Positions 56,042 through 64,000 of a DNA stretch of 64,000 nucleotides are shown here, in pieces. Source of the stretch: Symsagittifera roscoffensis. Lineage: Eukaryota; Xenacoelomorpha; Acoela; Convolutidae. Numbering within the stretch: position 1 is the stretch's first letter; the number at the start of each line of letters is the position of its first letter. A program made the position numbers and the translations under genes. Below the pieces are notes generated by a model. The model searched no databases, had not been told where the DNA came from, and saw only the letters and a list, made by a program, of their open reading frames with translations. Location: NCBI RefSeq assembly GCF_963678635.1, contig NC_087064.1, positions 68,934,123 through 68,998,122 on the forward strand. The letters run 5' to 3'.

Positions 56042-56630
56042 CTAGCATATGCTCAGATAGTATTTTTTATGTAAGTAAACCTCTATGTCAGTTTCTGAAA
56101 ATATCACATGTACAAGGGCGCACAACTCTCTCGGATGTAGCTTTCCCCTATTAGGATCATATACTGGTAACGAGAGAGAGGTCACTCCTCTCTCAACCAG
56201 AAAATTCCTGAGTCGAGTCAAGGCCAAGCTCTCTGGATCTACGTGTTGCCTATCAGTGGCCTTGGTAACCAGGAAACACAAATATTTCCCTGGTATCTGT
56301 GATGCAACAGGGGGCAGCGCTATCATCCCTCCCACACCCGGCCTCTGTTTCCATAAAAACTCGATGCTCTTATACTCTCTTTTGAAATCAGCCGCTCTTG
56401 CTGTTTTGAAGCTTACGTCCGCTGTTATCGCTATAGCGCATGCGCGTTCCGTGAGTATAAAATCGCTGTCCGTTATGACGATATTGTTTGAATAATGGCT
56501 CGGTAGGTCAAAATAAGATTCAAAAATTCATCCAAAAGGTGGTTTTTTTTTAGCGTTCTCGCATCTGTCTCTAGTTCTCCGGTTTCTCTTGCCGATTTCA
56601 ATTTTTTTATGATCAGATTTTCGGTGTGGG
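56042..56630 (-). pseudogene. Element A, TARG1-like macrodomain (5' half frame-broken)
   Basis: The intact frame 56335-56042 holds the second half of the domain: PGKYLCFLVTK, a TRLRNFLVERG helix, LSLPVYDPNRGKL, RELCALVHVIFSETD and VYLHKKYYLSI. The first half (about 56620-56336), including the AIAITADVSF-type strand near 56430, is readable only in shifted frames. Homologous to element B 48260-47685. The loop equivalent to GCGLD of TARG1 is DPNRGK. It follows the integrase tail after a one-base loss in a G run near 56640. Confidence 0.55.
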
Positions 56631-56636
56631 TGAGTC

Positions 56637-57458
56637 CTACCCAACTTCCCGGACAAAAATATCCATCGACGTCCCCGTCGATCGCCCAAAGTCTAGCAGA
56701 TCGAGGTTGGATTGTGGAACACGTAGAGGACCATCTGGGGCGACCCAGTTGGACTCGGTATTGTCATGACTGACGTATTTGATGCCGTCTTTATCGACAT
56801 CCTGAATCGTCAGGATTGTCTCTTTTGGATCTGTCGGCAGATCATGGAGCCATTCGAGCACCCGCAAGTTCGTTAGTTCTTGCTCATGAGTCTGTTCCGC
56901 TTCTGGTTCGAACTCCACTTCCGGTTCTGATTGATCGTCGATCCAGTCCTGATCCATGTCATTCACCAAATCGGTTTCTTCTAGCACCGCCAATTCGTCC
57001 AGTCCTACCAGCGAGTCCATCATATCACTTACAACTATCCTGTCTACGACGAAATCCTCACCGTAAGGATTGTATTTCTTCTGAATTTTTCCTCTCTTGC
57101 TCTGGCGTGTTTCCATGGTGAGAGGAAAGTCAGGCTGTATTCCTTTGTCAATTTCGATTTGTTTCGGGCAGTCCCAGTCTTCCTCGGCATAAGGTAGAGT
57201 TTCATCGTCCACCACTACTCGCTCGGTCAACTCCAGATCCAGTGGTAGGTCGCAATCGTCCACCACCTCATTCCCGTCGTTTTTGTCGCGAGTACCCATT
57301 TCATTCACCTCACAAGCAGGATCCACTATCAAATAGTCTCCCTCTTGCATGTCCGCTGGGATGCACCAGTCCTCTGACGAGGCATTGTGTGGTTTGATAT
57401 TTTCGTAATGAGCTGCTCTTCCAGTGCTCAATCGATAAAAACTACCTCCTTGGTGCAC
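56637..57458 (-). CDS. Element A, integrase C-terminal region and acidic tail
   Basis: 273 codons. It opens with the last part of the integrase C-terminal barrel (HQGGSFYRLSTGRAAHYENIKPH), followed by a long acidic, probably disordered tail with many Asp/Glu (residues 60-190) and a more ordered end (VLEWLHDLPTDP and GTSMDIFVREVG). It ends at TAG because of one missing base in a G run; the following frame leads to the macrodomain. Matches element B 49200-48257. Confidence 0.65.
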   Translation of the reverse strand: MHQGGSFYRLSTGRAAHYENIKPHNASSEDWCIPADMQEGDYLIVDPACEVNEMGTRDKNDGNEVVDDCDLPLDLELTERVVVDDETLPYAEEDWDCPKQIEIDKGIQPDFPLTMETRQSKRGKIQKKYNPYGEDFVVDRIVVSDMMDSLVGLDELAVLEETDLVNDMDQDWIDDQSEPEVEFEPEAEQTHEQELTNLRVLEWLHDLPTDPKETILTIQDVDKDGIKYVSHDNTESNWVAPDGPLRVPQSNLDLLDFGRSTGTSMDIFVREVG

Positions 57459-58242
57459 CTCTGTTATCTGAAATGGACCACGCCATTTCTTTTATTAATT
57501 TCTTGGTTCTTTTTGGTGGAACCACTTCCTGGAACACCCAGACGTAGTCGCCAACTGAGTAGGCTTTTGCATCGGCTGTCCTTTTATCAAACCTCTTTTT
57601 TTGTCTACTTTGCGCCTGTTGCGTGTTCCTCCTGCATAAGTCATTGAGGTCCTGCTGTCTTCTAATGACATCCCGCACGTACGTTTGCGGTGCTGTTCTC
57701 TTCCCCTCATATTCAGGGTAGAAAAACGTCAACGGAAGCGCTTTTTCGTGACCCGTTAGCATCATGTGCGGACTTATTTCCGTGGTGGAATGCTCCGTGC
57801 TGTTGTAGTGCTTGTCCCAGTCATCCATGTAGCGTGAGCAATAGACTCTCAGCATGGATACCAGTGTGCGATCTTGCCTCTCGACTAGCCCATTCGTTTG
57901 CGGGTGATAAGTGGTCGAGTGGGCCTGCGCTATCTGCGACCTTTTCATTAACTCTTTCGTGAGATCACCCACGAATGCTTTGCCATTGTCCGATTGGAAT
58001 GTGATGGGGCAGCCATGCCTCGCTATCCACACATTTATCAAATTATCGCATGTTTCTTCCGCCGAGGCTGTCATGCAGGGTGCTGCCTCCGCATATTTCG
58101 TAAAATGGTCGATCATTACCAGCACCTGATTATAGCCCGTTGCTGTCATGCAGATCTTCTGATGATCAATTTGCACCACTTCGTTGAATCCCGACGACTC
58201 TATTGACTGTAGGGGGAACCTTAGTTTCCTGGGATCCTTCGC
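57442..58242 (-). CDS. Element A, integrase catalytic core and C-terminal barrel
   Basis: Open directly after the TAG at 58243-58245 in the same frame; the first ATG-like codon is at 58179. Catalytic residues: Asp in VQIDHQ, Asp in FQSDNGKAF, Glu in NGLVERQ (D,D-35-E type). Then TEHSTTEISPHMMLTGHEKALPLTFFYPEYEGK and a VGDYVWVFQEVVPP strand of the C-terminal barrel. A frame loss near 57485-57495 separates it from the tail. The integrase joins element cDNA to host DNA. Confidence 0.85.
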   Translation of the reverse strand, partial: AKDPRKLRFPLQSIESSGFNEVVQIDHQKICMTATGYNQVLVMIDHFTKYAEAAPCMTASAEETCDNLINVWIARHGCPITFQSDNGKAFVGDLTKELMKRSQIAQAHSTTYHPQTNGLVERQDRTLVSMLRVYCSRYMDDWDKHYNSTEHSTTEISPHMMLTGHEKALPLTFFYPEYEGKRTAPQTYVRDVIRRQQDLNDLCRRNTQQAQSRQKKRFDKRTADAKAYSVGDYVWVFQEVVPPKRTKKLIKEMAWSISDNRGAPRR

Positions 58243-60417
58243 CTATTGACATGACAGGCATGCGGCGATCCACTTCTCACAAGCCTTCTTCAATCCCGGC
58301 CATTCGAATCGTTTCTGTATCCTGTTGTACACTTTGTCCACGCCTTGATGGCCCATCTGATCATGTGAACGAAAGAGCAATGCGGTCTGGTACAACTGTG
58401 GTAACACTATCGAATTGTATTTATAAAGGACCTTGTCCTCCTCTTTACGTTTACAGGCTACGATTCCGTCCTTGTTCATGTACAACAAGTCTTTTCTCTT
58501 CAGGTAGAATTGCTTCAAGATCTTGTAGCTGTCTTCTTCCAAGTCTCCCTTGTCAGGTGCTCCATTCTCGATCCATCTCTTCAGACTGCTCGTCATTCTA
58601 TCATTTCGTTGAGCTCTCATGAGATCCGACAGCCTGTACCTGGCTTTCAAATACATCTTTACCACGTTCATTTGCCCACTCATTGTTTCCGGAGCATGAG
58701 CATCGTCCATCAACTTAACACACCATATCTTCTTCATGGGTGTTGCTTTCTGAACGGAAGGCTCCAGATTAGTACGGACGACTGTACCGTTTGGTAGTAA
58801 TCTGGTGGGGCGTTTCGAAACTGCTATCAGCTCGAGCTCATCCGCGGCATTGTCTACCACAGTGCCCTCTTCATCTGAGGTGTACCTGTCCCTGTCTGGA
58901 CCCTGATGCATTTCTCGGTCCAGCCCGCGCTGCTTCCAGTCTACCAACAAGGAGTGGATCGCGATCTCCAATATATCGGAATTGGAAGTTGTTTCAGATG
59001 TGTTATCCCAGGACTGGGGCCTCGAGTCATCACTTGAGCCGACTGATTCCCCAACATCATATTCCAAGTTGTCTGAGATGTTTCTCGACTCCCCGGACAA
59101 AACTCTGTCCCTCGGTTGCCTCGAATCCGATTCCCCGGACAACATTCTATCCCTCAGTTGTCTAAGCAACCTCTCCCCGGACAAGTCGTCCTGTACGGGC
59201 TCAAAGGTGTCAGACTCCTCGGACAAGTCGTATTCTTCTCTTGCATCCATGAAATGCACTTTCCTCGTGAAGCTAGATCTCGACTTGACCCTGACTTCTT
59301 CAGTGGCATGGGTCTGATTCAGTGTCCCATGTTCAGTGAACGAAGTTCTCAACAAGACCTCCTTCGGCATTGAGCTCACCAGCTGGTTGACTATCGACCT
59401 GCACTCCCGTTCAACACCTCGGTTGCGAATGGACACTGGCCTCTTCTCTGTTCTCTCAGTGACAGTCAACCGCTGTATGGTCTCCATCCACTCACGATCA
59501 TGCCTATCCACTTCCCTGTCCAACAAGTCACGGAGCTTCCCCATGACGTCCGGCGCCACTTTCACCGTCCTGTTCAATAGAGCTATGCTGTTTATACCCA
59601 GCCTGGTAAGTTCTTGCTGTACCAAATTTGATCGGACTAGCAGATCCAGCGGAACGGGCTCGCCCCTGGCTAAAACCTTTATCTCCGCGGCCGTCTCCAC
59701 TGGAAGGTCAGGGTGTCCAGGTATAGGATGCCCTGACTTGTCTAACCACCTAGTAAGTGGCAGTTTGTCGTAGGTTTCCTTGTCCAGAAATGAAAACCCG
59801 TCTTTGATTTCCGATTGGTTAGCCTGCTTCTCCTCGAGGTGCTCATATAATTCTGTCTTTTTACTGAAGCTATCTGCGTGCTGGTGCTTATCACGGGTAC
59901 GGTGCTCTATGATCATGTAGTATCCATCTAGGCGCACGATCCAACGACCAACAAAACTTTGGTCTATCGAATAGGTTTTCAGCCAGGCAAGGGCACGATT
60001 ATCGACACGTAACTTGAAGGGAGCACTCCCCAAGTAGGCCCTGTATTTTTCCACGAAAGTGATCACCGCGAACATCTCCGCTTTTGGTGCGCCGTACTTC
60101 ATCTGAGTATCACTCAGGACCTTACTCCCGTAGGCTATCGGACGGAGAACCGTTCTCCCGTTCCACTCCTGCTCCTGGTGAAGTATGCCCGATATCGCAA
60201 CCACCGATGCATCCGTGTCCAACACGAACATCCCCTTCTCTGTTGGCATGCCGAGGACCGGTGCCTCGCAAAGTTCACGTTTGATGTTCTCAAATGAAAC
60301 TTGTGCCTCATCAGTCCAAGTGAACTTTTTGCCCTTGTTTCTCATCAACCGCTGCATGGGGTATAATTTGTCAGCATACCCCTTGATGAACTCTCGATAA
60401 TAATTAGCAAATCCCAA
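58243..60417 (-). CDS. Element A, RNase H to integrase zinc finger
   Basis: 724 codons. It starts with the RT connection (GFANYYREFIKGYADKLYP) and then RNase H-like text: LDTDASVVAISGIL (Asp), KAEMFAVI (Glu), RVDNRAL (Asp) and HQHADSFSK (Asp). A long linker follows with four LSGE/LSEE repeats near 59230-59090. The integrase HHCC finger is near 58370-58250 (GHQGVDKVY, then AACLSC). It ends at TAG 58243-58245; element B has Gln at this position, so CAG to TAG is likely. The N-terminal break is loss of one T in a T run near 60413. Confidence 0.85.
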   Translation of the reverse strand: MGFANYYREFIKGYADKLYPMQRLMRNKGKKFTWTDEAQVSFENIKRELCEAPVLGMPTEKGMFVLDTDASVVAISGILHQEQEWNGRTVLRPIAYGSKVLSDTQMKYGAPKAEMFAVITFVEKYRAYLGSAPFKLRVDNRALAWLKTYSIDQSFVGRWIVRLDGYYMIIEHRTRDKHQHADSFSKKTELYEHLEEKQANQSEIKDGFSFLDKETYDKLPLTRWLDKSGHPIPGHPDLPVETAAEIKVLARGEPVPLDLLVRSNLVQQELTRLGINSIALLNRTVKVAPDVMGKLRDLLDREVDRHDREWMETIQRLTVTERTEKRPVSIRNRGVERECRSIVNQLVSSMPKEVLLRTSFTEHGTLNQTHATEEVRVKSRSSFTRKVHFMDAREEYDLSEESDTFEPVQDDLSGERLLRQLRDRMLSGESDSRQPRDRVLSGESRNISDNLEYDVGESVGSSDDSRPQSWDNTSETTSNSDILEIAIHSLLVDWKQRGLDREMHQGPDRDRYTSDEEGTVVDNAADELELIAVSKRPTRLLPNGTVVRTNLEPSVQKATPMKKIWCVKLMDDAHAPETMSGQMNVVKMYLKARYRLSDLMRAQRNDRMTSSLKRWIENGAPDKGDLEEDSYKILKQFYLKRKDLLYMNKDGIVACKRKEEDKVLYKYNSIVLPQLYQTALLFRSHDQMGHQGVDKVYNRIQKRFEWPGLKKACEKWIAACLSCQ

Positions 60418-61043
60418 AAATTCATTAGTTGTGTATCTGTTTTAGGTGCCTTCCAGGTCAACACCGCTTCGACCGCTTCAGGATCTGGTCTCACTCCATG
60501 CTTATCCACCAGGCGGCCCAGATACTTTATGGAGTCTCTGAGGATTTCACACTTAGAGGGTTTACATTTCAGGCCCGCCTGCTTCATGCAAGTAAACACC
60601 TCATCCAACCTCTCTATGTGGTCCTCTAAGGTTGGTGTTGCAATCACGACATCATCGACATAACACATGATGAGAATCTCGTATTTATTAGTCGCGCTCG
60701 TGAGTGCCTGGGCCATCAGTCGCTGGAATGTGGCCGTCGCGTTGCACAATCCGAACGGCATCCTCTTCCACTGTAACAATCCCAGCTCGCACGCGAAGCC
60801 TGTTTTTTCACGATCTTGCTTTCGGAGTGGCACTTGCCAGAACGCAGAGCCCAAATCTAACGTCGTGAAGAACTTCGCGTCTCCCAGCTTGGATAGGCTC
60901 TCATCGATGCGGGGAATCGGGTATGCGTCCTTTATAGTCAATGCGTTCAGATAACGGAAATCACAACAAATACTGAGTTGCCCCCATTTCGTTTTGGCCA
61001 TGACCACGCCACAAGCGCACGGGGACTTCGACGGCTCGATCAT
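60345..61043 (-). CDS. Element A, reverse transcriptase
   Basis: Includes FRYLNALT, PIPRIDESLSKLGDAKFFTTLDL (first catalytic Asp), the RMPFGLCNATATFQRLM block, and the catalytic Tyr-Val-Asp-Asp at 60662-60651. Typical Ty3/gypsy RT. The upstream end is cut by a short tandem duplication (61038-61133), and the downstream end by a one-base deletion near 60413 that moves the frame into 60417-58243. Confidence 0.9.
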   Translation of the reverse strand: MIEPSKSPCACGVVMAKTKWGQLSICCDFRYLNALTIKDAYPIPRIDESLSKLGDAKFFTTLDLGSAFWQVPLRKQDREKTGFACELGLLQWKRMPFGLCNATATFQRLMAQALTSATNKYEILIMCYVDDVVIATPTLEDHIERLDEVFTCMKQAGLKCKPSKCEILRDSIKYLGRLVDKHGVRPDPEAVEAVLTWKAPKTDTQLMNFWDLLIIIESSSRGMLTNYTPCSG

Positions 61044-61133
61044 GTCAAGATTAACATCTCACGATTAACATCTCGATTTCCTTCCTGCACGCGATCATGT
61101 CACGATTAACATCTCGATTTCCCTCCTGCACGC
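61038..61133 (-). repeat. Short tandem duplication disrupting RT start in element A
   Basis: GATCATGTCA(A/C)GATTAAC occurs at 61038 and 61093, and ACGATTAACATCTCGATTTC occurs at 61061 and 61102. The local duplication shifts the frame between the protease-RT linker and RT. Confidence 0.8.
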
Positions 61134-61634
61134 ATCTGACTTGTGAGGGGTCATTCTTCTCGCCCCTTCCCTATAAGGTACCGAGCCCTCTTCTATCTCA
61201 ACCTCGTGTTCTAAAAAATTACAGCAACCTATTTCGGCCTTATGTTTCGAAAAAACGTCTGCGTTCCGACTTAACACCGCCCTGAGCGAATCTAGTTCCT
61301 TCTCTGATAATTTTTCCTTCAAATGTTCTATCTCAGGTAGGACCGGTTTATTCGCTGCTAACTCTGTTTCTGTCGGCCTCTCGGGAAAGTTGGAACAACT
61401 AGACAACCCATCATCTGTTTCCGACTTCATTGAAAACAATTTCCTAGAAGATTTCATTTCATTTACTCTCCTCAATATACATTCTTGGTTCGCATGCAAG
61501 GGACATTTAGTTACATCAAACTTTTTCAAGTTCTCCACACTCTGAAAGTTTGAGTTCAGAGGCAAAGCATAGCCAAGTTTCTTTCCCCTCTGTATTGTCA
61601 CTGTTGTTGCTTCTGTGTTCAACAACACACTCAC
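61095..61634 (-). CDS. Element A, protease-RT linker of Pol
   Basis: 179 codons, starting one base back in a TG repeat (61620-61640) relative to the gag-protease frame. It begins with a beta-rich piece (TVTIQRGKKLGYALPL), then a Cys/Glu-rich linker, and ends with ELDSLRAVLSRNADVFSKHKAEIG and a CRREIEML segment, the conserved lead-in to gypsy RT. The shift in (TG)n may be a mutation or a real frameshift site. Confidence 0.7.
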   Translation of the reverse strand: MSVLLNTEATTVTIQRGKKLGYALPLNSNFQSVENLKKFDVTKCPLHANQECILRRVNEMKSSRKLFSMKSETDDGLSSCSNFPERPTETELAANKPVLPEIEHLKEKLSEKELDSLRAVLSRNADVFSKHKAEIGCCNFLEHEVEIEEGSVPYREGARRMTPHKSDACRREIEMLIVT

Positions 61635-63970
61635 ACACAGTCCGCTCTGAGTGAGTGAGAAGCTCTTCCTAAAATAGCCGAGCTTTTACTGTTTGGATTT
61701 GGTACCAGACACACCTTTCTGTCATTGCTGAGTTCATTCAAGTTCCTCATCCTAAACGTCGCTATTACGGCTTGGTTTGGTTTCAATCTAACTTTTCGAT
61801 CCAGAAAAATTGGCACCTTGGCCTGGTTAATTAAGATCTTATTAAGGGGTTTCTTTTCATAATTTCTCTCAGGATCCTTGATTCTAATCAACCCGTCATT
61901 GAGATCGATCGTGACATCAAAGTTGCGTACGAAGTCCCTCCCTAAGATGAACTGATCGGATTCGTCCAAATTCTCCACTACTAGGAAGCTCATCCAAAAA
62001 TGTCTTCCTCCAAGCTGCATTGAAATGATCTGGGTTCGTCCAGTCACATAGATCGCTCCCTGATTGGCAGCTGCCAACCTGATGTTTGTCGGTATGAGAT
62101 CCGACCTCTCGAAACCCATGTCGGTCCAAGTTTTGACTGGCATGACACTAACCACTGCTCCCGTGTCTAGCATTCCCGTTACTGAAAGTTGTCTGCCTTG
62201 CACGTCCAGCACGTGTGCGGTCAGATCAGCCTCACAACCTATGTGCACCGCATCTTGTTCGAGCATGGCGTTGTGACCGATTCGTCTAACCTTCAGCTCC
62301 TCTTGACCAATGTATATCCGGCCAATCTGATCGTTCGCATCAGTTACGTGAGCTTTTGTGTAGATATTGATGCCATCCACATTCATTAGAATCGGGTATG
62401 GGCCATGGACTTCGATGTAATGTCCATCCACTTTCATCAGCCTCGGACCTCCTGTCGTGAGCAGCGCTCGCACTGCCCTGGAGTCCAGTTTGGCATCTTT
62501 CTCCCTCAGGTAGTCTGCATAAATGTCCAGGTGGACTAGTGTAATCTCGGATGGTTCACTCAAGTTCTTGACCACCTGGTGCCCTGCGACTGAGATAATG
62601 GACATTATCTTTGTCCCTTCCTTCGTCATGCCGAAAGTTCTACCAGATATAACGTTCAGTTTTAGTCCCTGCTTCCTGGATTCCTCTTTGTCTTCTTTTT
62701 CCGTCGTTTTACCCAGAATATTAAAATTTTCCCGAAGATCTGTGCTCTCCAGCTCCGACCTTACCCATTGCTCCACTTTTTTCGTGGCTAGCTCCTGTTC
62801 GACATTTTGCAACGCTGTCCTTGCCGCCAGACCGTAATCCACCTTGAGTGGGCTAGCCGACTCTGCCTCCAGGTTCGAGGCTACCACCTCGTCAGGCAGT
62901 GTCTTTACCTTCTTAGTCGTAAAGGTGCTCGGTGTCGTCTCCTTTCTCCGAGACTCGGCCTCGTTCATCCGACGTGCTCGACTGGCCTTGACACCCGAAA
63001 GCGCCTCTTCGTGGCGGGGATGTTTCGCGTCCGCCACTGCATCCCAAAACTGAGTGCAATCCGACTTGAAGTGTCCTTCCAAATTACAGAAGAAGCACCT
63101 AGGACCAAATTTCATGATGAGCCCTCTGACGTACTCTTCGTGATCCTCGTCGGTCATGTCGACGTCGTCGAGAAAGTAGCCTATTGCCTTCATGTTCTGT
63201 TTGTATGCAGAACACGCGGAAACGTGATGGTCCATCGAACCACAATTCGCACACGACCTTCTTTTATCCATGTCATCGCGAGGTTTGTACCAACTGGAGT
63301 TCGCACCACTGTTTGTCCCGCTGTGGTTACCATAATTGCTGTAACGGTTTTGCGCCCTCGGTTTTATGAGTAAATACTCGCGTGACTTCATACGCAAATC
63401 ATCGGGCGTGGGTACCTGGTCAAGTGGCAGGGTGAATTGTGTGGCCAGTATCGTTTTCAACTCCTCACTCTTTACTCCGTCCATGAACTTTGAAGCAATC
63501 GCCAAGTTTCGCTCGGATATTTTCTCATCGGGATTACTTCTCCTCCTAAGCAATTCAAGGTCGTCCAAAAATTTGTCTATGGATTCGTCGTCTCTTTGAC
63601 GCCTCTTTTCGAACTTCACCATAGCCTGGTGCCCTTGTACTCCAGAGCCGAAACGATTCAGCAGGATGTCGAATATCTTGCGAGCGCTGTCTCTCTCATT
63701 GGTTCTTTTCGCCATTACAAAATTTAGTGCAGTACCCTCCAGGTTGCTTGTTAGCGCGCTGCACTCTTGTTTCTTGGAGAGACTCTCTTCCTCAAAGTGC
63801 AACTTCATCACTTCTATCCAAGTGTCAATGCAGCCGTCTGACTCGTCTTTGTACGACTTCGGCTTTTTCAGAGTCCTTCTTGACCTCTCTCCTCTCTCGG
63901 TTGACTTCGAGAGCTTAGTGATGAATGTCTCGAGAGATCTATTCAGAGGCTCAAACTTCGAGGCATACAT
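61631..63970 (-). CDS. gag: Element A, Gag-protease polyprotein
   Basis: 779 residues from an ATG at 63970 (open further right, so the start may be outside). Residues about 45-200 resemble a retrotransposon Gag capsid domain (WIEVMKLHF, LNRFG and FLDDLE helices). Two good CCHC zinc knuckles: Cys240-Cys243-His248-Cys253 and Cys292-Cys295-His300-Cys305. Residues 330-560 are a linker of unknown role. A retropepsin follows, with Asp602-Thr-Gly-Ala605 and ILGRDF at 675-680. The ORF ends at TGA 61633-61631, overlapping the Pol frame by four bases (-1). Confidence 0.88.
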   Translation of the reverse strand: MYASKFEPLNRSLETFITKLSKSTERGERSRRTLKKPKSYKDESDGCIDTWIEVMKLHFEEESLSKKQECSALTSNLEGTALNFVMAKRTNERDSARKIFDILLNRFGSGVQGHQAMVKFEKRRQRDDESIDKFLDDLELLRRRSNPDEKISERNLAIASKFMDGVKSEELKTILATQFTLPLDQVPTPDDLRMKSREYLLIKPRAQNRYSNYGNHSGTNSGANSSWYKPRDDMDKRRSCANCGSMDHHVSACSAYKQNMKAIGYFLDDVDMTDEDHEEYVRGLIMKFGPRCFFCNLEGHFKSDCTQFWDAVADAKHPRHEEALSGVKASRARRMNEAESRRKETTPSTFTTKKVKTLPDEVVASNLEAESASPLKVDYGLAARTALQNVEQELATKKVEQWVRSELESTDLRENFNILGKTTEKEDKEESRKQGLKLNVISGRTFGMTKEGTKIMSIISVAGHQVVKNLSEPSEITLVHLDIYADYLREKDAKLDSRAVRALLTTGGPRLMKVDGHYIEVHGPYPILMNVDGINIYTKAHVTDANDQIGRIYIGQEELKVRRIGHNAMLEQDAVHIGCEADLTAHVLDVQGRQLSVTGMLDTGAVVSVMPVKTWTDMGFERSDLIPTNIRLAAANQGAIYVTGRTQIISMQLGGRHFWMSFLVVENLDESDQFILGRDFVRNFDVTIDLNDGLIRIKDPERNYEKKPLNKILINQAKVPIFLDRKVRLKPNQAVIATFRMRNLNELSNDRKVCLVPNPNSKSSAILGRASHSLRADCV

Positions 63971-64000
63971 CGTCGTGTCCTGTGAGACTGTAGTCAGATC

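Larger units (their letters stand above)
51483..64000 (-). mobile_element. Ty3/gypsy-like element A with macrodomain and SGNH cargo, runs off right edge
   Basis: On the - strand from 64000 leftwards: gag-protease, RT, RNase H, integrase, integrase tail, macrodomain (to 56042), a 470-bp spacer, small helical ORF, coiled coil plus SGNH domain, a second SGNH-like domain, an assembly gap and a last ORF at 52212-51754. GC content is clearly higher than the flanking host DNA. Frame breaks are mostly single-base shifts in homopolymers, one TAG, and two short duplications. No LTR identified. Confidence 0.85.

Overview
The window looks like nuclear DNA of an invertebrate animal. The evidence is one K50 paired-type (Pitx-like) homeobox exon with a good 3' splice site, AT-rich non-coding DNA full of short inverted repeats and microsatellites, and at least five retroelements, including env-bearing Ty3/gypsy, Ty1/copia and RT plus GIY-YIG (Penelope-like) types. 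I cannot assign a phylum. A larvacean tunicate is one possibility, because related animals carry env-bearing gypsy elements and have lost many introns, but nothing here proves it. No bacterial, organellar, rRNA, tRNA or CRISPR feature was found.

Layout. (1) 1 to about 17.8 kb, + strand: a very large Ty3/gypsy-type element with A-rich, G-poor coding DNA. Two overlapping ORFs precede gag; then come gag, pol (PR-RT-RNaseH-IN), small membrane ORFs, a roughly 390-codon frame with no ATG, an env-like glycoprotein and a further accessory ORF. It is broken by six in-frame TAA/TAG codons, several one-base shifts in homopolymers and a 521-bp tandem duplication, but is otherwise well preserved. (2) 17.8-26 kb: AT-rich DNA with a diverged tandem repeat, MITE-like elements and palindromes. 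(3) 26.1-27.0 kb, - strand: the Pitx-like homeodomain exon, with a dense cluster of AATAAAG/CTTTATT motifs just upstream. (4) 28-38.6 kb: non-coding DNA, MITE copies, a 0.77-kb ACAT satellite abutting a long inverted repeat, and two relics of an RT/GIY-YIG retroelement. (5) 38.9-42.2 kb, +: a badly decayed Ty1/copia element. (6) 42.9-64.0 kb, -: two related GC-richer Ty3/gypsy-like elements. A (about 51.5-64.0 kb, running off the right edge) has gag-PR, RT-RNaseH, IN, an IN tail, a TARG1-like macrodomain, a small helical ORF and two SGNH-type hydrolase regions. B (42.9-50.0 kb) keeps only IN and the downstream cargo.

The strongest candidate for something little described is the A/B family: a Ty3/gypsy-type pol that continues into an ADP-ribose-type macrodomain, followed by a second coding block with a coiled coil, an SGNH/GDSL esterase-like domain and a second degenerate SGNH-like domain where an env gene might be expected. 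Its presence in two clearly diverged copies shows that the cargo is a stable part of the family. The second candidate is the giant env-bearing element at the left, with its unusual set of overlapping accessory ORFs. All elements are disabled in this assembly. Many breaks are single-base homopolymer indels, so part of the damage may be sequencing error. There is one 200-N assembly gap inside element A.
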